IMG/VR virus record: IMGVR_UViG_3300027792_000015
Location: 1 to 64,000 of that record
Strand: one strand, 5' to 3'
Source of the DNA: a virus
Length of the DNA stretch: 64,000 nucleotides
The notes beneath the pieces were generated by a model, which was not told where the DNA came from, searched no databases, and saw only the letters and a program-made list of their open reading frames with translations. Positions 25,329-32,337 of this stretch are shown piece by piece. Numbering within the stretch: the first letter of the stretch is position 1; the number at the start of each line of letters is the position of its first letter. The translations under genes and the position numbers were made by a program.

Positions 25329-25363
25329 GTCGCAACACCCAAAAATGTTGCGTGGATTGAAAC
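25329..25363 (+). CRISPR. Solitary CRISPR-repeat-like unit 1 (subtype I-C-like)
   Basis: 35 nt beginning GTCGCAACA, with CGCAACA (25331-25337) pairing with TGTTGCG (25346-25352) around an 8-nt loop, then the 11-nt tail TGGATTGAAAC. Subtype I-C repeats have this design, and the 11-nt tail equals the 5' handle that Cas5d leaves on crRNA. There is no second repeat within the next few hundred bases and no cas gene, so it is not an array. Nearly identical to the unit at 49632. Confidence 0.75.
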
Positions 25364-25425
25364 AACAGGGCAACAAAAAATAGAGTGAAGAGTAACATTA
25401 TAATAAATAAAGAAAGGTGGTTTTT

Positions 25426-25590
25426 ATGTCTTTGGCACTTGTAAAATTATCAAAAAAGCGCAATGGACGAATATATTATTTTTTGGATTACATTAGTTTA
25501 GATGTAGCAAGATTGGGCGTTCAAATACAAGGTGAGGAACACAATAAGAATGAGTGGGCCCTGGCTGAAATTGTAAGAGAATTTAAGTAA
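25426..25590 (+). CDS. Small hypothetical protein
   Basis: 54 aa, AAAGG upstream. Sequence MSLALVKLSKKRNGRIYYFL then a C-terminal helix (NEWALAEIVREFK). No family recognised. Followed by a hairpin with a T-run. Confidence 0.6.
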   Translation: MSLALVKLSKKRNGRIYYFLDYISLDVARLGVQIQGEEHNKNEWALAEIVREFK

Positions 25591-25601
25591 TATAATTTAT
25601 G

Positions 25602-25635
25602 GGTTGCATATGCCTGAAAGCATATGCAGCCTTTT
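25602..25635 (+). terminator. Hairpin: terminator or left end of the TnpB element
   Basis: GGTTGCATATGC (25602-25613) pairs with GCATATGCAGCC (25620-25631) around CTGAAA, then TTTT. It could end the transcript of the gene at 25426, or be the subterminal hairpin of an IS200/IS605-type left end. Confidence 0.65.
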
Positions 25636-25662
25636 AGGTATCGAATATATTTATGTTTTCCA

Positions 25663-25691
25663 TTGACAATTGTTGACAAACGGTATATTAT
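25663..25691 (+). promoter_or_regulatory. Sigma70-type promoter of tnpB
   Basis: TTGACA (25663-25668), 17-nt spacer, TATTAT (25686-25691), 8 nt before the tnpB ATG. A second TTGACA at 25673 and TATAAT at 25692 are badly spaced. The transcript would have almost no leader. Confidence 0.5.
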
Positions 25692-25698
25692 TATAATA

Positions 25699-26865
25699 AT
25701 GTTCAAATCCACGAAAACTACTTTACGGTTTGCTAATACTGGTAAACGAAATCACCTTGACAGTTTCCTCGACGAGTATCGTCGTGTGCTTGCGGTTTTC
25801 GTGGATTTGCTTTGGTCGCAAGAAAAGGTCCCAGTGTTGTTACCAGCTTCCGTCACGAAACCAATTCAAACTACTTCGTGGCTTTCCGCGAGAATACTAC
25901 AAGCCGCAGGAAAACAGGCCAGCGGAATAGTTCGCGGAACTCGTAAAAAGCAACAACAACGAAAGTGGGTTTACGACAAACTCCAAACCGAAGGCAAATT
26001 TAAACAAGCACGAAAACTAAAACGAATTATAGACAAAGTCATTATAACCAAACCAAATATAAATCAAGTAGAACCAGAATTAGATTCGCGTTTTGTAAAA
26101 CAGGACTGGACCAACTCAACTACTTTTGATGGGTTCGTGACTTTGTCTTCGTTGGGTAATCATTTAAAAATTGTGCTACCAGTAAAGCGTAATAAACATT
26201 TCAATAAATTGCTCACCGCTGGAACACTTAAAACCGGTGTCAGGATTTCACGTAATGCTTTGACTTTTTGTTTTGAATTACCTGACGTCAAACCGCGTTC
26301 CACAGGAACTACACTGGGAATAGACTTGGGAGTAAAAAATACTATCTCTACTTCCCAAGGATTTTCCAGTAAGCCCGACAACCACGGACATACACTGGAT
26401 TCCATCAATACACGATTGACACGGAAAACAAAAGGTTCTAAAAACTTTAAACAGACACAAACACTACGAACTAATTACATAAACTGGTCTGTGAATCAAC
26501 TTAATTTAGACCAAGTTAAGACCGTAAAACTCGAAAACTTAAAACATTTTCGTAAAGGCGTAAAAACTTCACGCAAACTAACCCACTTCACCTACACAGA
26601 GATTCAAAGTAAAGTAGTAAATTGTTGTAATTTACTTGGTGTCCAAGTAGAATACGTAAATCCTACTTATACTTCTCAAAGGTGTAGTTGTTGTGGTTGG
26701 GTTCGTAGTAGCAATAGGAAAGGCAAACAGTTTAAGTGCAAAGCCTGCGGCTTCGCTGTGGATGCGGATTTAAATGCTGCCTTAAATATTGCCACTAACC
26801 TTCGGCCTATTGGCCGTGAGGAACGATTGCTCCACAAAAACCGCAAGGGTTTTTACTGGAAGTAA
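25699..26865 (+). CDS. tnpB: TnpB RNA-guided nuclease (IS605 family)
   Basis: 388 aa from ATG 25699. RuvC-like residues are all present: D in GIDLGVKNT (about residue 215), E in KLENLKHF (about residue 275) and D in VDADLNAALNIA near the end. Between them is the four-Cys zinc finger SQRCSCCGW...FKCKACGF. TnpB proteins of this size are RNA-guided DNA nucleases whose guide RNA comes from the 3' end of their own gene. GC content is higher than in its neighbours, consistent with recent arrival. Confidence 0.92.
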   Translation: MFKSTKTTLRFANTGKRNHLDSFLDEYRRVLAVFVDLLWSQEKVPVLLPASVTKPIQTTSWLSARILQAAGKQASGIVRGTRKKQQQRKWVYDKLQTEGKFKQARKLKRIIDKVIITKPNINQVEPELDSRFVKQDWTNSTTFDGFVTLSSLGNHLKIVLPVKRNKHFNKLLTAGTLKTGVRISRNALTFCFELPDVKPRSTGTTLGIDLGVKNTISTSQGFSSKPDNHGHTLDSINTRLTRKTKGSKNFKQTQTLRTNYINWSVNQLNLDQVKTVKLENLKHFRKGVKTSRKLTHFTYTEIQSKVVNCCNLLGVQVEYVNPTYTSQRCSCCGWVRSSNRKGKQFKCKACGFAVDADLNAALNIATNLRPIGREERLLHKNRKGFYWK

Positions 26866-26888
26866 GGAAGCAGTTTATAGTAGCTTCT
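26803..26888 (+). ncRNA. Putative TnpB guide-RNA (reRNA) scaffold
   Basis: The 3' end of tnpB and the bases after its stop hold three hairpins: CGGCC-TATT-GGCCG (26803-26816), AAAAACC-GCAA-GGGTTTTT (26836-26854) and GGAAGC/GCTTCT (26866-26888). A position-based inference from the known placement of reRNA; a guide would lie just downstream. Confidence 0.4.
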
Positions 26889-26936
26889 ACCCAAAAACTT
26901 AAAAGATGTCCATACTTTTAGGAACTATATTCATAT

Positions 26937-27083
26937 ATGTTTTCTGTCACCGAGAGTAATGGAAAAGTTCATGAGTTTGCTGGAATTAGAAACCTTTGTG
27001 AAACCGAAAAGTCAGCATTAAAACGAGCTTGGTGGCGCGCAAAGTGGATATCTGATGGAACATTTTATGATTATTATAAATAA
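26937..27083 (+). CDS. Small hypothetical protein
   Basis: 48 aa, MFSVTESNGKVHEFAGIRN then SALKRAWWRAKWISDGTFYDYY. Upstream AGGA is 13 nt away, so the start is uncertain. It may be the 3' part of a gene interrupted by the TnpB element. No family recognised. Confidence 0.45.
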   Translation: MFSVTESNGKVHEFAGIRNLCETEKSALKRAWWRAKWISDGTFYDYYK

Positions 27084-27096
27084 AATTGGTGGTTAA

Positions 27097-27456
27097 ATGA
27101 TAGTATTGCATGACATGATGGTTGCGTATTTGTCTGGTTTGGCGGAAGAAGTTGATGGAGAAATTTTTTGGGAGAATGTTTCTATTAAACTTTTGGACGC
27201 AGAAACAGAAACATATATTTACAGTGAATATGACAGCAATAAAATCAAACGCAGAGAAATGTTAAGGGTTGGTGAAACCGTAAGTGGTAAGGCTTGTTGG
27301 TGGGACAGTAGAGGTCGTTTAGTTGCAGAGTCACTATACAAAGATGGCCTATTAAACGGAACATCAATTAGTTTTAATACCGATGGAACTATTAGAAAAA
27401 AATCTATTTATAAAGATGGAAAGTTATTGGATATAATCTATGACAGTTTTGCATGA
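27097..27456 (+). CDS. YwqK/MORN-type repeat protein (divergent member 5)
   Basis: 119 aa, MIVLHDMMVAYLSGLAEEVDGEIFW at the N-terminus, the family domain with drift; repeats such as WWDSRGRLVAESLYKDGLLNG. Overlaps the next member by 17 nt. Confidence 0.75.
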   Translation: MIVLHDMMVAYLSGLAEEVDGEIFWENVSIKLLDAETETYIYSEYDSNKIKRREMLRVGETVSGKACWWDSRGRLVAESLYKDGLLNGTSISFNTDGTIRKKSIYKDGKLLDIIYDSFA

Positions 27457-27799
27457 TGCGATGACAGCCTACTTGTCTGGCTTGACTGCCAAAAAGAATA
27501 AAAAAGAAATCTGGTGGCAAGACAAAAATGGATATAAAATTACCGTAGAATTAGTAGATGCTGATTTAGAGACATATATAGTAAGAGAATACTATGACAA
27601 TGGAAAACTATGGTTTGAAATGAATTATTGCAAAGACCAATTGCATGGTTTGCTTAAATGCTATAATGATAATGGTAATTTAGCGTGGGAATACAATTAT
27701 TTAAAAAGCCAGCGTCATGGTTTGTGCAAACATTACTATGACAATGGTAATTTGCGGACACAATATAATTACAATAACGGAAAACGAACACAAATATGA
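27440..27799 (+). CDS. YwqK/MORN-type repeat protein (family member 6)
   Basis: 119 aa. MTVLHDAMTAYLSGLTAKKN...EIWWQDKNGYKITVELV, then three repeats ending HYYDNGNLRTQYNYNNGKR. The start lies 17 nt inside member 5; the end overlaps member 7 by 4 nt. Confidence 0.8.
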   Translation: MTVLHDAMTAYLSGLTAKKNKKEIWWQDKNGYKITVELVDADLETYIVREYYDNGKLWFEMNYCKDQLHGLLKCYNDNGNLAWEYNYLKSQRHGLCKHYYDNGNLRTQYNYNNGKRTQI

Positions 27800-28227
27800 T
27801 ACTTTTGTATGATGCACTGACAGCCTATTTGGCAGGACTTACTACTAAACTCAACGAAAAAGAAATTTGGTGGAAAAATGAATTGGGTAAAAAGATTACT
27901 ATTGAGTTGGTAAGTTTGCGTTGGAAAAAATACACAGTGAGATATTATTATGACAATGGTAATTTGTGCTGTGAGTTAAATTATAATAAAGACGACCAAC
28001 GGCACGGTATGTGTAAATGGTATTACGAAGATGGTAATTTGCACCATGAATTTAATTACTATAAAAATCAATTACATGGTTTGTGTAAATCTTATTATGA
28101 ATACGGTAATATTTCAGAAGAATTTAATTACCATAAAGGCTACCGACATGGATTAAATAAATGGTATAATTTAAATAGTAACATAATTTTAGAGGAAAAT
28201 TACAAACACGGAATACCACATGATTGA
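27796..28227 (+). CDS. YwqK/MORN-type repeat protein (family member 7)
   Basis: 143 aa. MILLYDALTAYLAGLTTK...EIWW...KITIELV, then about four repeats (YYYDNGNLCCELNYNKDDQRHG and variants). It overlaps the ATP-grasp gene by 8 nt, so the two are co-translated. Confidence 0.8.
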   Translation: MILLYDALTAYLAGLTTKLNEKEIWWKNELGKKITIELVSLRWKKYTVRYYYDNGNLCCELNYNKDDQRHGMCKWYYEDGNLHHEFNYYKNQLHGLCKSYYEYGNISEEFNYHKGYRHGLNKWYNLNSNIILEENYKHGIPHD

Positions 28228-29020
28228 ATTACTTTTTAGAAACACACTGGCGGAAGAAAACGAATTACAAATAGCAAAAAAATATTTTGATATAAAACAG
28301 TATCGTTCAGAAATTACTCCGGGAGCGTTGATTATAGGCAGATATTCTGTTCTACCTTACTATAATGAACTGGAAAAAGATATACTAAAATTAGGCGGCA
28401 AACTAATTAACTCCTACGAAGATCATCTTTATATTGCTGACATAAAAAATTGGTATCCTGATTACCGAGACATAACGCCTATGACTTGGTTCGACCCATC
28501 AGAAGCAATACGGTCCGACTTTAACGGTTCCTTTGTTTTAAAAGGCAATGTGAATTCTCGAAAGCAATTGTTTAACACACATATGTTTGCTGCGAATAAA
28601 TCTAATATAATGAAAGTTTATTGCAAATTATTAGACGACACTCTTATTCAATATCAGGGAATTTGTGTCAGAGAGTTTGTGAATTTAATCAACTACGGCA
28701 AAGACCAAGTAACCGGTTGCCCAATATCAAAAGAGTTTAGGCTTTTTATTTTAGACGGCAAAGTTCTTTCAAAGGGATATTACTGGTCAAATTTTGTTGA
28801 AGAAGCAGAAAATCCGGACCCAAACGAAATACCAGAAGACTTCATACAAGACGCAATCAAAAGATGCCCAGTAAGATTTTTTGCTATTGACTTGGCCCAG
28901 AAAACTAACGGTGATTGGATGGTAGTTGAATTAGGAGATGCACAGATGGCTGGTCCATCTTGTAATGATTTAGATAGTTTATATAAAAACTTAAAGGAAA
29001 ATCTATGCAAAAAAGTATGA
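28220..29020 (+). CDS. ATP-grasp domain protein (R2K-clade-like)
   Basis: 266 aa. ATP-grasp landmarks: FVLKGNVNSRKQLF (about residue 110), GICVREFVNL (about residue 150), EFRLFILDGKVLS (about residue 173) and FFAIDLAQKTNGDWMVVELGD near the end, with the Mg-binding D and E. Such enzymes ligate a carboxylate to an amine or thiol using ATP, for example amino acids onto peptides. The R2K clade is common in phages and modification clusters. The substrate might be a small peptide, and the tiny-gene array begins immediately after it, with a 16-nt overlap. Confidence 0.75.
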   Translation: MIELLFRNTLAEENELQIAKKYFDIKQYRSEITPGALIIGRYSVLPYYNELEKDILKLGGKLINSYEDHLYIADIKNWYPDYRDITPMTWFDPSEAIRSDFNGSFVLKGNVNSRKQLFNTHMFAANKSNIMKVYCKLLDDTLIQYQGICVREFVNLINYGKDQVTGCPISKEFRLFILDGKVLSKGYYWSNFVEEAENPDPNEIPEDFIQDAIKRCPVRFFAIDLAQKTNGDWMVVELGDAQMAGPSCNDLDSLYKNLKENLCKKV

Positions 29021-29184
29021 CAGATGTATATTTGAGTGTTTTAAAACACAAATGGCATTTAAGTGTGGCAAGAATGCAATTGTTACCAGAAGAAGAAATT
29101 AGATTATATTTAATGCCAACGATTAATGGCTATTATTGGCGCTCCATAGTTATAGTTAGTGGAAGTCAATGCAAGTATCAATGA
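29005..29184 (+). CDS. YIFK-box small protein, array 1 member 1
   Basis: 59 aa, core TDVYLSVLKHKWHLS after an MQKSM start. C-terminal half beta-like (IRLYLMPTINGYYW, SIVIVSG). Overlaps the ATP-grasp gene by 16 nt. Confidence 0.75.
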   Translation: MQKSMTDVYLSVLKHKWHLSVARMQLLPEEEIRLYLMPTINGYYWRSIVIVSGSQCKYQ

Positions 29185-29366
29185 CATACATTTATATTTA
29201 TGCACTCAAACATAAATGGTGTCTTAATTTATGTGGTTCAGTATTTAAGAACGAAATTTGTTTAAGTATGAGACCGGCAAGGAGCAGTAATTGTTATATT
29301 TTTCGTGTAAAGGAAATCTATGCAAGCAACAATGATGTATGTATATTTAAGTGTCCTAAAATATGA
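29169..29366 (+). CDS. YIFK-box small protein, array 1 member 2
   Basis: 65 aa, MQVSM start, core TYIYIYALKHKWCLN. Last 15 codons overlap the next gene, so its C-terminus (SNNDVCIFKCPKI) may not be conserved. Confidence 0.7.
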   Translation: MQVSMTYIYIYALKHKWCLNLCGSVFKNEICLSMRPARSSNCYIFRVKEIYASNNDVCIFKCPKI

Positions 29367-29499
29367 GTGGGGATTAAGGTTGGGGCAAAAAAATCCAATA
29401 TTACAAAACAACAACATTTGTGTATGCTTGACTCAACCAACAATGTCTGGCGGTTATGGTTATCGTGAGTATAATTATTTAATTAAGGCAAAACAATGA
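29320..29499 (+). CDS. YIFK-box small protein, array 1 member 3
   Basis: 59 aa, MQATM start after AAAGGA, core MYVYLSVLKYEWGLR. C-terminal half contains ICVCLTQPTMSGGY. Confidence 0.75.
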   Translation: MQATMMYVYLSVLKYEWGLRLGQKNPILQNNNICVCLTQPTMSGGYGYREYNYLIKAKQ

Positions 29500-29669
29500 G
29501 ACCGATTATAAAGTATACATATTTATATGTATTTAAACACAATTTTGGTTTATCCGTTGATGTTCTTACAAAAAATGAATTAGTGTTACTTGCAACACCT
29601 CTAAATAACAATGATTATTGTCCCTTTCGAATATTTATTAAGCAGGTAAGATTATGCAAGCAAATATGA
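29496..29669 (+). CDS. YIFK-box small protein, array 1 member 4
   Basis: 57 aa, core KYTYLYVFKHNFGLS. ATGA overlap with the upstream gene; its last residues CKQI come from the start codons of the next gene. Confidence 0.75.
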   Translation: MRPIIKYTYLYVFKHNFGLSVDVLTKNELVLLATPLNNNDYCPFRIFIKQVRLCKQI

Positions 29670-29823
29670 TGAGTTTGTATTTTTATACATTAAAATATAA
29701 TTGGCATTTAGAGAATACCCATATATCGGTGAAAATAAAATTTACATCGACATTAGACCAAGCGTAAATGGTTTTCATTGCTTCCATATTATAATTGAGG
29801 GAAACACATGCAACCTAAAATGA
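29654..29823 (+). pseudogene. YIFK-box small gene with frameshift, array 1 member 5
   Basis: MQANM start and core MSLYFYTLKYNWHLE in frame 1, but this frame stops early at 29767. The expected C-terminal half (GENKIYIDIRPSVNGFHCFH) continues in another frame to a TGA at 29821, as in member 1. One indel near 29720 has broken the gene. Confidence 0.65.
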
Positions 29824-29975
29824 AAACCGTATATATTCTTAATTTGAAGCACAACTATTGTGTGGACAGCGCAGAAATAATCGATAGCGAAATTACAATA
29901 TATTTAAGGTCATCCATTAATAGTTTTAAACGGCATACTATTACGATATACGAGGATCAAGCAGCATGCAATTAG
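29808..29975 (+). CDS. YIFK-box small protein, array 1 member 6
   Basis: 55 aa, MQPKM start, core KTVYILNLKHNYCVD. C-terminal half EITIYLRSSINSFKRHTITIY. Confidence 0.75.
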   Translation: MQPKMKTVYILNLKHNYCVDSAEIIDSEITIYLRSSINSFKRHTITIYEDQAACN

Positions 29976-30136
29976 ATATGGTAGATTTATATGTTTATGT
30001 GTTGAAATCTAAATGGAGTTTGGAGCGTGAAACAATTATATACGAAAATATGCTTTGGATATATATGAGACCAAAACTTAATAGTTTTTACCGTTATCGT
30101 ATTACAATTAAAGGAAATTTATGCAAGAGTCTATGA
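29966..30136 (+). CDS. YIFK-box small protein, array 1 member 7
   Basis: 56 aa, MQLDM start, core VDLYVYVLKSKWSLE. C-terminal half MLWIYMRPKLNSFYRY; ends CKSL over the next start. Confidence 0.75.
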   Translation: MQLDMVDLYVYVLKSKWSLERETIIYENMLWIYMRPKLNSFYRYRITIKGNLCKSL

Positions 30137-30276
30137 AAGCCATATATATTCTTAATTTAAAATATAATTACCAAATATTTAAAGATAAGATAGTAATAAA
30201 CAATAATAAAATTAGATTAACTGTTGGTGGAATTCAAGTTGAGATGCATTTAAAATGGAGGAACAAAGATGATTAA
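30121..30276 (+). CDS. YIFK-box small protein, array 1 member 8
   Basis: 51 aa, MQESM start, core KAIYILNLKYNYQIF, very similar to member 6 in the core. Overlaps the membrane-protein gene by 8 nt. Confidence 0.75.
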   Translation: MQESMKAIYILNLKYNYQIFKDKIVINNNKIRLTVGGIQVEMHLKWRNKDD

Positions 30277-30868
30277 TAAAGAGTTTGCAAATATAATGAA
30301 CAATGCAAAAGATTTAACAATTGGGCAAGTATTTAAAATAATTACTCATCTTAAATTCAAAACAGTGGCCGCCGTTGTTGCTTTTTTTGTGGCGATCGTA
30401 TCAGGTTCTTTTGTGATAGGTAGATATTCCTATCAAGAAAAAACGGCACTTACCCTCGATAGTCCATTTGGTATGAGGTTGCTGATAAGTGAAAAACAAT
30501 ACGAATTCAAAAACCTAATCTTAATGGAAGACCCAATTAATTTGGCAGACAATAGTGTAATACTAACTATACGAGAAATACAAAATGCCTTTGATATAGT
30601 TCCGATAGGAAAAATAGTTGCACGAAAAGAAAAAATTGAGTTGCCAGGAGTTTTTGGGTTGTTCAATTTTAAGTCAATCGGAGTGGCCAAAGCATCAGAA
30701 GAGTTTAATTGGAACGGCCACGAGAACGATATGAATTTTAAGGAAGTATTTATTGATAGCAACACTATAAACAGATACTACGAAGACGGTTGTATTTTAG
30801 AGTATAAAGTTTGCGAGGATAGAAAATCTAACAAAGGTTCTTTTAGATGGATACAACAAAATCATTAA
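30269..30868 (+). CDS. Membrane protein embedded in the tiny-gene array
   Basis: 199 aa. A single membrane segment at about residues 33-53 (TVAAVVAFFVAIVSGSFVIG) follows a cytoplasmic-type N-terminus; the rest is a soluble domain (SPFGMRLLISEKQYEFKNLI...). RBS GGAGG inside the previous tiny gene. It is the only full-size gene in array 1 and shares translational overlaps with the tiny genes on both sides. Function unknown. Confidence 0.75.
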   Translation: MINKEFANIMNNAKDLTIGQVFKIITHLKFKTVAAVVAFFVAIVSGSFVIGRYSYQEKTALTLDSPFGMRLLISEKQYEFKNLILMEDPINLADNSVILTIREIQNAFDIVPIGKIVARKEKIELPGVFGLFNFKSIGVAKASEEFNWNGHENDMNFKEVFIDSNTINRYYEDGCILEYKVCEDRKSNKGSFRWIQQNH

Positions 30869-31014
30869 TGCAGGGTAGTATGAAAAATTTATACCGCGAT
30901 GTATTTAAACATAATTTTTATGCAAAGGAAGTATATATTATTGAATGTTATACTTTAATTCGGTGTTTAAATAACCATCACGAATATGAAGTTTATCACT
31001 GTTACTTTAAATAA
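30868..31014 (+). CDS. YIFK-box small protein, array 1 member 9
   Basis: 48 aa, MQGSM start overlapping the upstream stop (TAATG), core KNLYRDVFKHNFYAK. C-terminal half TLIRCLNNHHEYEVYH. Confidence 0.75.
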   Translation: MQGSMKNLYRDVFKHNFYAKEVYIIECYTLIRCLNNHHEYEVYHCYFK

Positions 31015-31026
31015 AGGACATTATTA

Positions 31027-31206
31027 ATGCAATCAGAAATGATGAATGTATTTAAATGTGGAAATAGAATAAATGCTATTTGGATTATGGAAGGATATGT
31101 TGATATTTATTTTAAAGATTCTTTTTGGTATTCTTATTTTTTAGGTGCGCTTATTTTGAATAACGGAGTCACAAATGCAATCAGATATGATAGCTTTATA
31201 CTGTGA
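31027..31206 (+). CDS. YIFK-box small protein, shortened core, array 1 member 10
   Basis: 59 aa, MQSEMMN start followed at once by VFKCGNRINA, so the LYxx part of the core is missing. The last ten codons overlap member 11. Probably derived from a neighbour by a small deletion. Confidence 0.6.
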   Translation: MQSEMMNVFKCGNRINAIWIMEGYVDIYFKDSFWYSYFLGALILNNGVTNAIRYDSFIL

Positions 31207-31351
31207 TGTATTTAAATGTAATTGTAAGATATCAAGTTATAAAATATTACCAAAATTTCGCGCAAGTTATGGAACACACAGAAACCACATTAGAGTAAGT
31301 TGCGAGGGATCATCACAACATGATTTTTATATTATTTGGTATAAAAAATGA
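31175..31351 (+). CDS. YIFK-box small protein, array 1 member 11
   Basis: 58 aa, MQSDM start, core IALYCDVFKCNCKIS. C-terminal half HIRVSCEGSSQHDFYI. Confidence 0.75.
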   Translation: MQSDMIALYCDVFKCNCKISSYKILPKFRASYGTHRNHIRVSCEGSSQHDFYIIWYKK

Positions 31352-31521
31352 TGCAACCAGAAATGATAAGATTATATAAAAATATGTTTAAATGTCATTA
31401 CAAAATAGTAGAGCATTACTTTATAGAAAACAACAGTGATAATAAAAAATGGGTAGTTGTAAGGGCTAATGGTGGGTTTCCATATTATACTGCTCACTTT
31501 ATTGAGTGTGCAAATGAATAA
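31348..31521 (+). CDS. YIFK-box small protein, array 1 member 12
   Basis: 57 aa, MMQPEM start in an ATGA overlap, core IRLYKNMFKCHYKIV. C-terminal half WVVVRANGGFPYYTAHF. Confidence 0.75.
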   Translation: MMQPEMIRLYKNMFKCHYKIVEHYFIENNSDNKKWVVVRANGGFPYYTAHFIECANE

Positions 31522-31687
31522 TATACAATCATTGATGGGAAATAATATGAAAATGCTGTATGCCGATGTATTGAATCGTGGCCTTAAAATTGTGAAAGCG
31601 CCCATTTTTCGTGGCAAATTTATGTATATTTTCGTCGAGGTTGGTCCGGGAAGAAATGTATGTAGTATATTTCGCTGCACAATTTAG
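31514..31687 (+). CDS. YIFK-box small protein, array 1 member 13
   Basis: 57 aa from 31514, core KMLYADVLNRGLKIV; the in-frame ATG at 31547 gives a form closer to the usual family start. C-terminal half FMYIFVEVGPGRN. Confidence 0.7.
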   Translation: MNNIQSLMGNNMKMLYADVLNRGLKIVKAPIFRGKFMYIFVEVGPGRNVCSIFRCTI

Positions 31688-31698
31688 GTGAGAAGACA

Positions 31699-31863
31699 AT
31701 GCAATTTTATATGAAACAATTATATTGCGATATTTTTATGAGAAAATATAAAATAATAAGTTATAGTGATGAATTAAGATATGTTAATTCTAATGAAAAA
31801 ATTATTGAAATAGTTTGCGGTGAGAATGGGTATATTTATCATTATTCTATCCATCACAAATAA
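31699..31863 (+). CDS. YIFK-box small protein, array 1 member 14
   Basis: 54 aa, MQFYM start, core KQLYCDIFMRKYKII. C-terminal half KIIEIVCGENGYIYHY. Confidence 0.75.
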   Translation: MQFYMKQLYCDIFMRKYKIISYSDELRYVNSNEKIIEIVCGENGYIYHYSIHHK

Positions 31864-31875
31864 GGAAATCTACTA

Positions 31876-32046
31876 ATGCAATTTTATATGAAAGTGTTAT
31901 ATCGGGATTATTTTAAATATGGATATAAAATAAACAATGTATATATCGATGATTTATCTAATGATATTTTAAATATTTATTGTCATACATGTGAGTATCA
32001 AACATATACCATTAGAATTGGCTTTAATTATATATATGACATATGA
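31876..32046 (+). CDS. YIFK-box small protein, array 1 member 15
   Basis: 56 aa, MQFYM start, core KVLYRDYFKYGYKIN. Its last codons form the left arm of the long hairpin at 32016. Confidence 0.75.
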   Translation: MQFYMKVLYRDYFKYGYKINNVYIDDLSNDILNIYCHTCEYQTYTIRIGFNYIYDI

Positions 32047-32069
32047 AAAGTATATAATTAAAGCCAATT
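32016..32069 (+). repeat. Long perfect inverted repeat (hairpin) after array 1
   Basis: AATTGGCTTTAATTATATA (32016-32034) pairs with TATATAATTAAAGCCAATT (32051-32069), 19 bp with a 16-nt loop. AT-rich and without a following T-run. It may terminate or protect the array transcript. The 83 bases from here to the next tiny gene hold nothing else I can identify. Confidence 0.7.
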
Positions 32070-32152
32070 GATATTTATAAAAGTTTAAATTTATGTATGT
32101 TTGTTTTAAAGATTTAATGTAGCTTACTCATATACTATAAGGTTTAATAAAA

Positions 32153-32296
32153 ATGCAATATAGTATGAGACAATTATATATAGATATATTTAAATATGGA
32201 GAAAAGCCAAAAAGTGCTACTATATCACATAAAAAAATTGTGATATTTAGTTCATATGGTGATTCGCTACTTAGATATACGATAGATTTAGTTTGA
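32153..32296 (+). CDS. YIFK-box small protein, array 1 member 16
   Basis: 47 aa, MQYSM start, core RQLYIDIFKYGEKPK. C-terminal half KIVIFSSYGDSLLRYTI. Its stop overlaps the -35 box of the next promoter. Confidence 0.75.
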   Translation: MQYSMRQLYIDIFKYGEKPKSATISHKKIVIFSSYGDSLLRYTIDLV

Positions 32297-32320
32297 CACT
32301 TGTGTTTTTTTAACTATACT
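32293..32320 (+). promoter_or_regulatory. Sigma70-type promoter
   Basis: TTGACA (32293-32298), 16-nt spacer, TATACT (32315-32320), followed 7 nt later by AAGGAG and the ATG at 32338. A clear promoter for the transcript with the Vsr-like nuclease and GroEL. Confidence 0.7.
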
Positions 32321-32337
32321 ACATATCAAGGAGACAA

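Larger units (their letters stand above)
25602..26888 (+). mobile_element. TnpB-only IS200/IS605-like (IS1341-type) element
   Basis: A single tnpB gene with no tnpA. A palindromic hairpin lies upstream (25602-25631) and a GGAAGC/GCTTCT hairpin downstream (26866-26888), like the subterminal hairpins of this group. Exact ends cannot be fixed without a second copy or an empty site. Confidence 0.5.

Noticed and set aside
25293-25388. Open frame through CRISPR-like unit 1 (VVATPKNVAWIETTG)
   Set aside because: No start codon with RBS, and the 1-nt loop difference in unit 2 breaks the same frame, so selection is not on the protein.
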